A DNA stretch of 64,000 bases from Pseudorhizobium tarimense (GCF_022968135.1 NZ_JALJRA010000006.1:1-64000), one strand, 5' to 3'. Numbered from the stretch's first letter, positions 25,000 to 34,131 are shown. Notes: a model not told the origin generated them from the letters alone. Numbers and translations are program-made.

Positions 25000-26079
25000 T
25001 CAGTTCAGGCGTTGACCAGACGAGCCATCGAACACATGAAGAGCGCTCAAGTTGGGGCGCAAGTGCACTGTGTCACCGGCGCTGATGGTTGCGTCTCTAG
25101 CAAACTCCGCGGTCAGCATGCGCGTGTCGCCCGTTTCCAGATATCCGTACGTCTGGCTCCCTAGGCGTTCAGCGACCGCAAGCTTCCCGCTAAACCAAGC
25201 GTCCTCTGGAGCGCAGGCGGATAAATCCTCAGGCCGAATGCCAACGGTCACAGTTCCAGCTCTGAGCCCGCCTGCAACTACGTCGGCAAGTGCAAACGTG
25301 TGGCCCATGATCTGAACTGTCGCCCGATCGTTGTGGGAGACGATATCGGCTGACATTGTGTTCATGGTCGGGCTACCGATAAAACGTGCAACGAAGAGGC
25401 TCGCCGGACGGCGGTACAGCTCCAGTGGCGGACCTATCTGCTCAACGCGCCCGGCATTCAGCACCACAATGCGATCCGCAAGCGTCATTGCTTCGACCTG
25501 GTCGTGAGTGACGTAGACTGTGGTCGCCTTCATGCGATTATGAAGCTTTGCGATCTCCAGGCGCATTTCGACCCGCAGCGCCGCATCGAGATTTGAAAGT
25601 GGCTCGTCGAAGAGGAATGCGGAAGGCTCCCGCACAATGGCCCGACCCATGGCAACGCGCTGGCGCTGACCGCCCGAGAGCTGAGCCGGGCGACGATCCA
25701 GGAATTGCTGAATTTGAAGGATTTCTGCCGCCTGGGCCACGCGTGCCTGGATCGTCACCTCGTCAGTGCCGCGCATCTTGAGCCCAAATGCCATGTTCTC
25801 GAGCACGCTCATATGCGGATAAAGCGCATAATCCTGAAACACCATCGCTATGTCTCTCTGAGACGGCGGCAGGGCGTTGACCAGCTGTCCGCCAATCTCC
25901 AGCCGACCTCCGGAGATCTCCTCGAGACCCGCGATCATTCGCAGCAGAGTGGATTTTCCGCAGCCGGAGGGGCCGACTAGAACGAGGAACTCACCGCTTT
26001 CGATATTGATATCAATGCCGTGGATGACCTGCAGCGATCCATAGGATTTCCGGATTTCCCTCAAGCTGATTGCAGTCAC
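25000..26079 (-). CDS. ABC transporter ATPase, UgpC/MsmK type
   Basis: A 359-residue ATPase of the CUT1 sugar class. It has Walker A GPSGCGKST (about 36-44), Q-loop VFQDYALYPH, signature LSGGQRQRV, Walker B AFLFDEPLSNLD and VTHDQVEAM. A C-terminal TOBE/OB domain (about 235-359) contains VTVGIRPEDL. The GTG start at 26079 has GGAGGAG seven bases upstream. The binding protein and two permeases of a CUT1 system lie on the other side of the divergent promoter and lack an ATPase of their own, so this is almost certainly their motor. Confidence 0.9.
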   Translation of the reverse strand: MTAISLREIRKSYGSLQVIHGIDINIESGEFLVLVGPSGCGKSTLLRMIAGLEEISGGRLEIGGQLVNALPPSQRDIAMVFQDYALYPHMSVLENMAFGLKMRGTDEVTIQARVAQAAEILQIQQFLDRRPAQLSGGQRQRVAMGRAIVREPSAFLFDEPLSNLDAALRVEMRLEIAKLHNRMKATTVYVTHDQVEAMTLADRIVVLNAGRVEQIGPPLELYRRPASLFVARFIGSPTMNTMSADIVSHNDRATVQIMGHTFALADVVAGGLRAGTVTVGIRPEDLSACAPEDAWFSGKLAVAERLGSQTYGYLETGDTRMLTAEFARDATISAGDTVHLRPNLSALHVFDGSSGQRLN

Positions 26080-26116
26080 GGTCTACTCCTCCGCAAGTTA
26101 TCTGCTCTTGACCTTT

Positions 26117-26140
26117 ATTATCGATATCAATATCAATAAT
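26117..26140. promoter_or_regulatory. 24-bp AT-rich palindrome, candidate GntR operator
   Basis: The arms ATTATcGATAT and ATATCaATAAT are symmetrical around a central CA, with ten of twelve half-site positions matching. It stands out as AT-rich in GC-rich DNA and lies midway between the start of the UgpC-like gene (26079) and the GntR gene (26179). A FadR/GntR-type dimer would fit such a site, so it probably controls both directions. Confidence 0.6.
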
Positions 26141-26178
26141 TGCACGAAAGATGATTGGCAACTCCGCGGAAGCAAACG

Positions 26179-26859
26179 ATGTATTTTTCTACCCAGCCGA
26201 ATGCGCGAGACGCTAAGCCGGCAAAGTCAGCCGCCACCTTCAACGCGCTCAAGCGCGATATCATGCTCGGGGTGCTTCCGGCTGGAGCCGCTCTGACTGA
26301 ACTGGATCTCGCCGCCTATTTTTCCTGCAGCCAAGGAACAGTGCGTGAAGCCCTGCTGCAATTGCAGGAGGAAGGGCTTGTTCGCCGCCAGGGCCATCGC
26401 GGTACGCAGGTCTCAGAATGCACGGAAGCTGAAGCCGTGGAAATGTTCCGGGTGCGCCAGCAGATCGAGTGCAGTGGCATTGTGCGAGCATTGCAAATGC
26501 CCACACGCACGCTCATTGCCGACTTGAAAGCTCTGTTTGACAAGATGCTGGAGGCGGCAGCGTCGGGCGACGAACTGGAACTGGCCTCGCTTGATCGAGA
26601 TTTTCACCGCCGCCTCTTTCAGGACGCGCAGCTTCCGGCGCTCGACCCGATCCTGCACCGCTGCCTGGTGCACAATCACCGCTTCAAAATTTCACGCAGC
26701 ATTAGCCCTCGCGATCTTGTCGCAACCGCAAAGCGACATGCCTCGATTATCGACGCCGTGGAGGCGGGGGATGTGGGAAAGGCGTCCGAGGCACTGCGTC
26801 ATCACATCGCGACGATCGTCGATCTTGGCCCCAGTGTCTTCCCGGACGAACGCCAATGA
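26179..26859 (+). CDS. GntR-family (FadR subfamily) transcriptional regulator
   Basis: A 226-residue regulator. The winged helix (about 20-85) shows the GntR pattern LKRDIMLGVLPAGAALTELD, then YFSCSQGTVREALLQLQEEG and LVRRQGHRGTQV. The C-terminal FCD-type helical domain (about 95-220) contains the Asp/His positions for a metal or ligand (DRDFHRRLF and HASIIDAVEAGD). I start at the ATG at 26179, preceded by GGAAGC; a TTG at 26155 is less likely. Its stop overlaps the esterase start (ATGA), so it leads the sugar operon and probably represses it and the divergent ATPase gene. Confidence 0.86.
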   Translation: MYFSTQPNARDAKPAKSAATFNALKRDIMLGVLPAGAALTELDLAAYFSCSQGTVREALLQLQEEGLVRRQGHRGTQVSECTEAEAVEMFRVRQQIECSGIVRALQMPTRTLIADLKALFDKMLEAAASGDELELASLDRDFHRRLFQDAQLPALDPILHRCLVHNHRFKISRSISPRDLVATAKRHASIIDAVEAGDVGKASEALRHHIATIVDLGPSVFPDERQ

Positions 26860-27842
26860 ACGCGATGCCCGACACTTCCCCGCTTTCTGCCGATATGGCG
26901 AGGCTACTTGAGCGTACCGCACGGGAATTGGGTCCCCAGCCTGATCCGACGCTGATGAGCCCGGCAGAAGGACGGGCATTCACCCTTGAGAGCAATCGCC
27001 GGTGGAATTTCGATCTGCCCGAGATGGCCACTGCTGGCGACGCCTGGATCGACGCGGATGAATGCCTCGGATCGGCGCGCGTTCGCCTGAAGGTCTTGGT
27101 GCCGCCGGGCCATCGGTCGGGCGGGCTGATCTTCGCGCATGGCGGCGGTTTTGCATTCTGTAGCCCTGAGACGCACGAGCGATGCGCGCGCGTCTTGGCG
27201 GTTGAGACTGGTCTGCCGGTGTTGCTGCCGGACTATAGGCTCTCACCGGAGCATCCTTATCCTGCGGGGTTGGTGGACGTTGTCGCCACCTTGCGATCGG
27301 CTTTTGTCGCAGCAAGCGTCTTCAGCGTCGAGGAAGGCCCACTGATTGTGGCAGGCGACTCCGCCGGGGCAAATCTTGCGCTCGCGGCGTTATTGCACGA
27401 GCAACCTCGGTCGAACGCCACTGTGGCAGGCGCCTTGCTCTTCTACGGAACCTATTCCGCGTCCTTCAACACGCAGTCGTACCGTGATTTCGAACGAGGA
27501 CCGGGACTGACGACTGCAAAGATGCAGCGCTACTGGAACTGGTATGCCGGTGGCCGTGATGTTTCGGCCGATCCGCTGGCGTGTCCGCTGGTCGCTTCTG
27601 AAGGGGCATTGAAGGCGCTGCCGCCACTCCATCTGATGGCCGCGGGGGTGGATCCGCTGCTTTCGGACAGCATCCTGTTGCACGAACGGCTCAAGGGCCT
27701 CGGGCGCAGTGATGCGCTGACAGTGGTGCCGGGTGTTACGCACGGCTTTTTGCAGAACACCATTGATCTTGCTGCGGCGCGGGAGGCGTTGGCGGCGGCA
27801 GGGAAGGCGGCAAAGGACATGATCGCCGGAAAGCAAGCTTGA
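26856..27842 (+). CDS. Alpha/beta hydrolase, hormone-sensitive-lipase-type esterase
   Basis: A 328-residue esterase of the HSL (bacterial family IV) group. The oxyanion-hole motif FAHGGGFAFC is near 93-102, the nucleophile motif GDSAGANL near 168-175, then the acid in AAGVDPLLSD and the catalytic His in GVTHGF. There is no signal peptide, so it is cytoplasmic. It could remove acyl or acetyl groups from the imported sugar before the isomerase and dehydrogenase act. It overlaps the GntR gene by four bases and ends 18 bases before the binding-protein gene. Confidence 0.86.
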   Translation: MNAMPDTSPLSADMARLLERTARELGPQPDPTLMSPAEGRAFTLESNRRWNFDLPEMATAGDAWIDADECLGSARVRLKVLVPPGHRSGGLIFAHGGGFAFCSPETHERCARVLAVETGLPVLLPDYRLSPEHPYPAGLVDVVATLRSAFVAASVFSVEEGPLIVAGDSAGANLALAALLHEQPRSNATVAGALLFYGTYSASFNTQSYRDFERGPGLTTAKMQRYWNWYAGGRDVSADPLACPLVASEGALKALPPLHLMAAGVDPLLSDSILLHERLKGLGRSDALTVVPGVTHGFLQNTIDLAAAREALAAAGKAAKDMIAGKQA

Positions 27843-27860
27843 TTTTCTGAGGAGGAGAGA

Positions 27861-29063
27861 ATGAAAATGTTGAAGAAACTGGCCATCGGTGCGGCTCTTG
27901 CGACCGCTCTGCTTGCAAGCACCGCATCCGCGGAAACCGTCCGGTTCTGGTATCATTTTGATAATCCGGAAAACCCGATGAACGACCTGGTAGCCAAGTT
28001 TGAGGCTGCCAACCCAGGCATCGAGATCGAGGCCGAGAACGTGCCCTGGAATAGCTATTACGATAATCTTTACACCGCCCTGGTCGGCGGAAACGCACCT
28101 GACGCGGCCATGGTGAAGCTGTTCGCCCAGCCGCGCCTCATCGAAATGGGTGCGCTGGAGCCAATTGGCGAGCAAGTCGAGGCATGGTCCGGCAAGGCAG
28201 ACCTTCTCGACAACCTGTTGGAGATCAACAAGGGACCGGACGGCCAGCAGTACTATCTGCCGATCCAGTACGTCGTGCTCTATCTCTATTACCGGGCCGA
28301 CCTGTTCGAACGGGCAGGCCTGAAGCCGCCGACGACATGCGATGAGTTCCGGGACGCCGCTATCAAGCTGACCAATGCGCCGGAGAACTACGGCTTCGGC
28401 CTGCGTGGCGGGAAGGGTGGTTGGGACCAGTGGGGGGCCTTCGTGCTGTCACAGGGCGCAAAGCTGGAGCCGGGCGGCTTGACGACGCCTGAAGCGATCG
28501 CTGCCAATCAATGGCTGATCGATCTCTTCCAGAAAGACAAGGTTATTCCTCCGTCCGCGCCAAACGACGGCTTCCAGGAAATCACTGGCGCCTTCAAGAA
28601 CGGTACGACTGCCATGACCATCCATCACATTGGTTCGTCCAATGACATGGTTAAGGCGCTCGGCGACAAGGTCTCGGCTGTCCCGGTTCCCGAGTGCGGT
28701 GGCGGACGCTGGACCTCCTATGGCGACGAGTCCCTGGCGATCTTCTCCTCTTCGCAGGTCAAGGATGCAGCATGGAAGTGGATCTCCTTCCTTGCGGAGG
28801 GCGAAAACAACGTCGCATTCAACAAGGCAACGGGCCAGATGACTGTCACCAAGAGTGGATCGGAGAACTGGACGCTGCATGAGCGCCGGTTCGTGGACGC
28901 GACCGTGCAATCGCTCCCCTTCGCTGAGGTACTTCCGCAGAACACCGCGACGTCGGAGTTCGTGAACACGGCTTGGCAGACTGCAATGCAGCAGGCGCTC
29001 ACGGGCCAGATCACCTCAGAGCAGATGATGCAGCAGCTCGAGGCGCTGTTCGCGCAGCAGTAA
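27861..29063 (+). CDS. Extracellular solute-binding protein, family 1 (sugar)
   Basis: A 400-residue CUT1 binding protein with a Sec signal peptide (residues 1-24, cleaved after ASA). It shows NPGIEIEAENVPWNSYYDNL near 50-70 and GNAPDAAMVKLFAQPRL, then the IQYVVLYLYYR hinge segment typical of family 1. GAGGAGGAG precedes the ATG. It would deliver an oligosaccharide or glycoside to the two permeases downstream. A stable hairpin lies between it and the first permease. The sugar cannot be read from sequence. Confidence 0.88.
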   Translation: MKMLKKLAIGAALATALLASTASAETVRFWYHFDNPENPMNDLVAKFEAANPGIEIEAENVPWNSYYDNLYTALVGGNAPDAAMVKLFAQPRLIEMGALEPIGEQVEAWSGKADLLDNLLEINKGPDGQQYYLPIQYVVLYLYYRADLFERAGLKPPTTCDEFRDAAIKLTNAPENYGFGLRGGKGGWDQWGAFVLSQGAKLEPGGLTTPEAIAANQWLIDLFQKDKVIPPSAPNDGFQEITGAFKNGTTAMTIHHIGSSNDMVKALGDKVSAVPVPECGGGRWTSYGDESLAIFSSSQVKDAAWKWISFLAEGENNVAFNKATGQMTVTKSGSENWTLHERRFVDATVQSLPFAEVLPQNTATSEFVNTAWQTAMQQALTGQITSEQMMQQLEALFAQQ

Positions 29064-29097
29064 CCTCCCGGAAGTGGGTGCGCAGTGCCCGCTTCGC

Positions 29098-29136
29098 ATC
29101 CCATCCGTCCGACCCAAACATCAGGGCGGATGGGAT
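29098..29136 (+). terminator. Intercistronic hairpin after the sugar-binding-protein gene
   Basis: ATCCCATCCG (29098-29107) pairs perfectly with CGGATGGGAT (29127-29136) around a 19-base loop that could pair further (CCC with GGG). It lies between the binding-protein stop and the permease start, a position where such hairpins usually raise the relative yield of the binding protein. Confidence 0.55.
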
Positions 29137-29143
29137 CCTTCGG

Positions 29144-30091
29144 ATGACAACGGCCGGGAACGACCGAATGACCGCGACGACTGCCTCACCATCGACCGCT
29201 GTTACCATCGCCACGCCCTGGCGCGTCCGGCTGATGCCCTACATGCTGCTGGCGCCTGCCGTTCTCGTCACAGTGTTCATCGTCTTCTTTCCGATGGTGC
29301 AGGCGCTTGCCACCAGCTTCTACGACCTCATCCTCTGGAAACCCAATGCCAGCCGCTTCGTCGGGTTTGGTAACTATGTGAAGCTCTTTGCCGACCCAGT
29401 GTTTTGGACCGCGCTTGGCAATACCGCCATCTGGATTGGCCTGACGGTGCCGCTGCAGATGGGCCTCGGCCTCCTGACCGCGTTGTTGCTGAACCGGGAG
29501 TTCCCGTGGCGCGGTCTGGCGCGCGGGCTCATCATCATACCCTGGGCGCTGCCGAGCGTGGTGATCGCTCTCATGTGGCGCTGGATCTACGACCCGAATA
29601 CGGGCGTGTTAAACGACATCCTGATTTATCTGTCGGTCGTGCAGTCCGCCGTGCCATGGCTGGCCGATCCCGATCTCGCTCTTTATGCGATCATCGCGAC
29701 GCTGACCTGGCAGGGCTTCCCCTTCTTCGCGGTCATGATCCTTGCTGGGCTGCAGGGGATTCCAAAGAGCCACTACGAGGCAGCTTCCATCGACGGTGCC
29801 TCGGCATGGCGGCAGTTCGTGCATATCACTCTGCCGGGTATTGCTCCGGTTCTGGCGACCGCCGGCCTGCTTCGGGTCATCTGGGTCGCCAACTCCATGG
29901 ACGTCATCTTCGTAATGACAGGCGGGGGGCCGGGCTATGCTACCCATACGCTGCCGCTCTACGCATTTGTGCGCGCACGTCAGAACCTCGACTTCGGCTA
30001 TGGCACGACGATCGCGGTCACCTTTACCGTGCTCCTTGGTGCAGTCGTTGCCCTTTATCTTGCCCGTACGATGCGGGAGGTGGAACGATGA
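29144..30091 (+). CDS. Sugar ABC transporter permease, MalF/UgpA type
   Basis: A 315-residue permease with about six helices. It shows PYMLLAPAVLVTVFIVFFPM as first helix, LFADPVFWTALGNTAIW and the EAA loop GIPKSHYEAASIDGASAWRQ. TGGGPGYATHTLPLYAF near the C-terminus is characteristic of MalF/UgpA-type subunits. The ATG at 29144 or the one at 29168 may be the true start; neither has a strong ribosome-binding site. The stop overlaps the next permease by ATGA. Confidence 0.87.
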   Translation: MTTAGNDRMTATTASPSTAVTIATPWRVRLMPYMLLAPAVLVTVFIVFFPMVQALATSFYDLILWKPNASRFVGFGNYVKLFADPVFWTALGNTAIWIGLTVPLQMGLGLLTALLLNREFPWRGLARGLIIIPWALPSVVIALMWRWIYDPNTGVLNDILIYLSVVQSAVPWLADPDLALYAIIATLTWQGFPFFAVMILAGLQGIPKSHYEAASIDGASAWRQFVHITLPGIAPVLATAGLLRVIWVANSMDVIFVMTGGGPGYATHTLPLYAFVRARQNLDFGYGTTIAVTFTVLLGAVVALYLARTMREVER

Positions 30092-30921
30092 AAAAGCCCT
30101 CCACCGTCCGCCGTATCATCACAACTGATCTGCCGGTGTTGATGATCGTCCTTTTTGCGATGGCGCCCTTTGCCTGGATGGTGCTGACGTCGCTGACACC
30201 GACAAAGGCTCTGAATGCGACAGGCGTTTCAATCTCGCCCGCAGGCTGGAGTCTCGACAATTACGTGCGTCTGCTGCAGCAGACTTCCTTCCTGGACAAC
30301 ATGCTCGACAGCCTGATCATTGCTTGCGGTACTATGGCACTTGGGCTCGCTGTGGCTGTGACAGCTGCCTATGCCTTCTCGCGCTTCCGCTTTACCGGTC
30401 GAAAGCTCCTCATGTTGCAGTTTCTGCTGATCAATATGTTCCCGATCGTGCTGCTGATCCTGCCACTCTTCGTGCTGATGCGGAAGGTAGGTCTACTCGA
30501 CACCCATTTTGGTCTGATCCTTGCCAATGCGACGGTTGCCATTCCCTTTGCGGTCTGGATGCTCACGAGCTATGTCGGTGCTATTCCGAAGAGCCTCGAC
30601 GAGGCCGCGATGATCGACGGCTGCTCGCGGCTGACGGCGCTCAGGCGCGTTGTTCTGCCACTCATGCTGCCGGGCATCATCTCGACGGGCATTTACATCT
30701 TCATCACCGCCTGGAATGAATATCTCTATGCCCTGACGCTTGGCGGACGGAACGTCCGACCGGTCACGGTCGCAATCCAGACCCTCATCGGCGAATACCA
30801 GATCGAATGGGGCCTGCTTGCTGCGGGCGCCATCGTCGGCGCCATGCCGGCTACTATCCTTTTCCTTCTCGTCCAGCGTCGCCTTATCGGCGGAATGACA
30901 CAAGGTGCGGTGAAGGGCTGA
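30088..30921 (+). CDS. Sugar ABC transporter permease, MalG/UgpE type
   Basis: A 277-residue permease with about six helices. It shows FAWMVLTSLTP in the first loop, SPAGWSLDNYVRLLQ, the EAA loop AIPKSLDEAAMIDGCSRLTA, and FITAWNEYLYALTL near the end, which together identify the MalG/UgpE subunit. It starts at the ATG at 30088, overlapping the previous stop by four bases. It completes a CUT1 importer with the binding protein, the MalF-type subunit and the UgpC-like ATPase encoded divergently. Confidence 0.88.
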   Translation: MKKPSTVRRIITTDLPVLMIVLFAMAPFAWMVLTSLTPTKALNATGVSISPAGWSLDNYVRLLQQTSFLDNMLDSLIIACGTMALGLAVAVTAAYAFSRFRFTGRKLLMLQFLLINMFPIVLLILPLFVLMRKVGLLDTHFGLILANATVAIPFAVWMLTSYVGAIPKSLDEAAMIDGCSRLTALRRVVLPLMLPGIISTGIYIFITAWNEYLYALTLGGRNVRPVTVAIQTLIGEYQIEWGLLAAGAIVGAMPATILFLLVQRRLIGGMTQGAVKG

Positions 30922-30943
30922 TTCGAATGAAAGAGGAAAGACA

Positions 30944-31825
30944 ATGAACCCTGTCGGGTTGATCTCCATGCAATATGCGCGGCCATTCACGGCAGAGCAT
31001 TTCCCGCTCTTTTCCGAGATGCGCAGCCTCGGCTACAATTTCGTTGAGCTACTCGTACCGGAGCCGGGCGAGCTTGATCTGAAGGAGGCCCGCCACGCGC
31101 TTGAGGCCGCCGAGCTCGGCGTTGTACTCGCCGCTCGCGTCAACCTGCAGCGTAACCTCTCGGCGGATGATCCGGCCGCCCATCGTGCCGGGATTGATTA
31201 CCTCAAATATGCGGCTGACTGTGCTGCGGCTCTCGGCGCTACGGTCGTCGGTGGTCCGCTCACCGGCAACCCCCTTGTCTTTGCCGGACGGCCGCCCCAG
31301 CCCGTCAGTGAGCAGGAACGGCATGCACGAAAGACCCGCTGTGTCGCCGGTCTAAAGGAAGCAGGCGATTATGCGGCCAGTCTCGGCGTGGTACTGGCGG
31401 TCGAGCCGCTCAACCGCTTCGAGAGCGACGTGCTCTGCACGACACAGCAGGCGATCGAGCTGCTCGATGCGGTGGATCACCCAGCCGTTCAACTCATGCT
31501 CGACACGTTCCACATGCACATGGAAGAAGCCTCCATTGCCGAGGCGATCCGTCTGGGTGGAAAGCGCGTCGTGCACTTCCAGGCTAATGAGAACCATCGC
31601 GGTTTTCCCGGTACCGGCGCAACGGACTGGGTCGATGTCTTCCGGGCGCTCCATGAGATCGGGTATGGCGGCCCAATATCGCTCGAACCCTTCCGGCGCG
31701 ACGACGATCGCTTCGGCGTTCCCTTCGCTCAGTGGCGGGCGCCACATGAGGACGAGAACGAGCGTCTCGCTGCCAGTGCCCAATTCATCAAGTCCCACAT
31801 CCTGCTCACGGAATATCGTCGATGA
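30944..31825 (+). CDS. Sugar epimerase/isomerase, tagatose 3-epimerase-like TIM barrel
   Basis: A 293-residue xylose-isomerase-like barrel. Metal-ligand segments are visible: LAVEPLNRFESDV (Glu), QLMLDTFHMHMEEAS (Asp and His), VVHFQANENHRGFPGTG (His) and ISLEPFRRDD (Glu). The EPLNRFE and DTFHM pattern matches D-tagatose/D-psicose 3-epimerases and related enzymes that act on free ketoses or keto-derivatives. It follows the permease by 22 bases and overlaps the dehydrogenase gene by four. It probably works on the imported sugar together with that enzyme. Confidence 0.84.
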   Translation: MNPVGLISMQYARPFTAEHFPLFSEMRSLGYNFVELLVPEPGELDLKEARHALEAAELGVVLAARVNLQRNLSADDPAAHRAGIDYLKYAADCAAALGATVVGGPLTGNPLVFAGRPPQPVSEQERHARKTRCVAGLKEAGDYAASLGVVLAVEPLNRFESDVLCTTQQAIELLDAVDHPAVQLMLDTFHMHMEEASIAEAIRLGGKRVVHFQANENHRGFPGTGATDWVDVFRALHEIGYGGPISLEPFRRDDDRFGVPFAQWRAPHEDENERLAASAQFIKSHILLTEYRR

Positions 31826-32817
31826 CACTCAAGATCGGTTGGATCGGCTGCGGCGTCCACGCTACCCAAATGCTGCTTCCGCAACTCGTTCGCCACGATG
31901 TCCAGATTGCTGCGCTTTGCGACATTGACGGCCAACGTCTGGCATCTGCGGGACGGCAGTTCGGCGTGTCGAGCCTGACGAGCGACGCGGAGGAGCTCAT
32001 ACGCCGTTGCGATATTGACGCTGTCGGCATGGCAGTTGGCCCGGACCAGCATCTCCAGTTCGGCAAGATGGCTCTGGAGCGGGGGCTTCCCGTGTTCATG
32101 GAGAAGCCGCCATCCGGAAGCGCCGCAGGTGCGCGCGAACTGCTTGCCGCCTCGGAAAAAACCGGCAAGCCGCTGCTTCTCGGCTTCATGAAGCGCTACT
32201 CAGCCGGAAACAAGATCGCGGCCAATATCCTGCGCTCGGGCCGTTTCGGAGAAATTTACGGTCTTACTGGCTACTACATGACTGCACCCGGATATTTCGC
32301 GGGCAATGTCGACTATACCGGCTTCTTCCTGCATCACTGCGTGCACTACATGGACCTTGTCTCGTTCCTCGTGTCGCCGGTTACCAAGCTGACGGCCCGC
32401 AAGGTCGAGAAGGGCAGGGGCAAGGTGCTCTTCCATGTGAACTTCGACTTTGAATGTGGTGCCATCGGTACCATCGCCATGGGCACTGCCCAATCGCGCG
32501 GCGCGCCGGTGGAGCGCATCGAAATCATGGGCGACCACCAGCGTATCGAGGTCGACAACGTTGTCGAGGTCCGCTGGAACCGCGATTCGCGGTTCAAAGT
32601 GGATGATCCCGCTGCCACGCTCGACGACGCTGCAGACACGCTGATGTGGAAACCGAATTTCACAGCGGCGGCCAACGAGGACCCCAAGGGTTATCACTCG
32701 CTGCTGTCGGACGTCATCCCGGCGCTGATGGGCGATGAAACGCAGGCACCGACGATAAAGGACGGTGTCGTTGCAATGGAGGGTCTTGAGTCCCTACGAG
32801 TCGAACTGGCGTTGTAG
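31822..32817 (+). CDS. Gfo/Idh/MocA-family oxidoreductase
   Basis: A 331-residue NAD(P)-dependent sugar oxidoreductase. The Rossmann motif IGWIGCGVHATQML is at residues 5-18, and the catalytic-Lys motif MEKPPSG near 93-99. The C-terminal substrate domain includes FFLHHCVHYMDLVSFL. The family oxidises or reduces inositols, glucosides and similar substrates at one hydroxyl. Together with the epimerase it suggests a keto-glycoside or inositol-type route, where the dehydrogenase makes a keto-sugar and the barrel protein isomerises or eliminates it. It ends the operon. Confidence 0.87.
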   Translation: MTLKIGWIGCGVHATQMLLPQLVRHDVQIAALCDIDGQRLASAGRQFGVSSLTSDAEELIRRCDIDAVGMAVGPDQHLQFGKMALERGLPVFMEKPPSGSAAGARELLAASEKTGKPLLLGFMKRYSAGNKIAANILRSGRFGEIYGLTGYYMTAPGYFAGNVDYTGFFLHHCVHYMDLVSFLVSPVTKLTARKVEKGRGKVLFHVNFDFECGAIGTIAMGTAQSRGAPVERIEIMGDHQRIEVDNVVEVRWNRDSRFKVDDPAATLDDAADTLMWKPNFTAAANEDPKGYHSLLSDVIPALMGDETQAPTIKDGVVAMEGLESLRVELAL

Positions 32818-33351
32818 AGCTCTGGGTGCATTCGAGGCACTACAGACGCTCCGCCCATCGGGGTATAGTGGCTAGGCGTGCCCCGATATGGGAGGTGACG
32901 CAGAAAGTGCCAACAGTTGCACTACGTCCGCTTTGTTCACCATTCTTGCCAATTGCTGTCCTCGTTACCGTTGGCAGAAGCTGCCGAAGTCGAGAGCCTG
33001 GAACGTAAAGAATTGCCAGCCGTCTCTTAACGGCTTGCACCGACTATTCGAATTGCCGGCTCTCGGTGAACCTCAGCAAGCAATGCGTGCTGGCGATTTT
33101 TTAGAACGTACGAAACTAAGTGCAGCGATAGCTGCAACTCGGATCGTCTTAAGAGCGTTGCCGGCGCCAACTCTCGACCGCCTTGTCCAGCGTTGCAGCA
33201 GCCGCGGCATCGGCCCAACGGTCCCAGAAAACGCTAACGGTGTTTCTTGTGCTTCGCTCCGATGCCGCGTCCCTTATGCGGGGTAGCCCGCTTGTCCTTG
33301 AGGGGCGCTACATGGCGTAAGTCTCAACGTGGGGCAGGGCCAGTGCTTGCC
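32818..33351. other. Intergenic stretch of about 530 bases
   Basis: It separates the end of the sugar operon (plus) from the end of the IclR gene (minus), so it is a convergent spacer. A hairpin with ATCGGGG (32857-32863) and CCCCGAT (32881-32887) may end the sugar operon; no T-run follows. Open frames here do not resemble proteins. I see no RNA gene or repeat. Confidence 0.5.
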
Positions 33352-34131
33352 CTATTCGTCGCGGTCCTCATCTCTCGTTATCCGATATCCCAAGGCACGG
33401 CTGATATCGTGGGCGAAGCTGCGGACCATCAGGATCAGCAGTTCTCGCTTATCCAGGAACCGCGACGTCAATGTTCCGAGGTTGAGGGCAGCGATGACGG
33501 TTCCCTCGCGGTCCCGAATTGGCGCAGCAACGCCGGTGGATCCAGTGACGAATTCTTGGTCGTTTACTGCATACCCGTCTGCTCGAATTTTTTCCAGCAG
33601 CCTGCGCAACTGCTGTAGATCCGTGACGGTATAGCGCGTGTAGGTAAGCAGTTGCACACGGGAGAGGTAATCTTCGCGCACGTCCGGATGGGCGTGGGCA
33701 AGCAGCAGGCGGCCGGTTGCTGTGCAGTACGGCGCGATAGCGGCGTCCATGTTCACATCATAGCGGATCGGCTCGTTGCTCACGCATTTCGCCAGCCGCC
33801 GAACCTCGCAATGGGCGTTCATCGTGGACAGGAGCACGGTCTCGCCAGACCGGTCGCGCAAGCGCTCCATGAATGGGCGGGCGGTCACCACCAATGGCTC
33901 TTCATGCTGCCGAAAGGGGAAGCCATGGCTTGTTTCTACCAGGACATAGCGGCCGTTGGCGTCCTGCATCAGGTGGCCACGCGCGGCCAGTGTCTGCAAA
34001 AGTCCGTGGGCACTCGACTTCGGCAAGCTCAGTTCGCGGATGATCTGCGACAACCCTACCGGCTCGCGCCGTCGCGAAAGATAGTCGAGAAGGTCGAGAA
34101 TGCGCCCCGCGCTTTTCACTTCATAGTTCAT
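33352..34131 (-). CDS. IclR-family transcriptional regulator
   Basis: A 259-residue regulator. The N-terminal winged helix (about 5-65) reads SAGRILDLLDYLSRRREPVG then LSQIIRELSLPKSSAHGLLQ. The effector domain includes ATGRLLLAHAHPDVREDYL and the ligand-site region AAPIRDREGTVIAALNL. IclR proteins often act as both repressors and activators of divergent catabolic operons. It is divergent from the deacetylase-led operon with 104 bases between, so that operon is its likely target. The ATG at 34131 lacks a strong ribosome-binding site, and a longer frame exists to 34404, but the family length supports 34131. Confidence 0.86.
   Translation of the reverse strand: MNYEVKSAGRILDLLDYLSRRREPVGLSQIIRELSLPKSSAHGLLQTLAARGHLMQDANGRYVLVETSHGFPFRQHEEPLVVTARPFMERLRDRSGETVLLSTMNAHCEVRRLAKCVSNEPIRYDVNMDAAIAPYCTATGRLLLAHAHPDVREDYLSRVQLLTYTRYTVTDLQQLRRLLEKIRADGYAVNDQEFVTGSTGVAAPIRDREGTVIAALNLGTLTSRFLDKRELLILMVRSFAHDISRALGYRITRDEDRDE

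Noticed and set aside
29404..30087. N-terminal extension of the MalG-type permease frame back to 29404
   Set aside because: The extension overlaps the whole MalF-type gene in another frame. The ATG at 30088 gives a normal 277-residue permease and an ATGA overlap.
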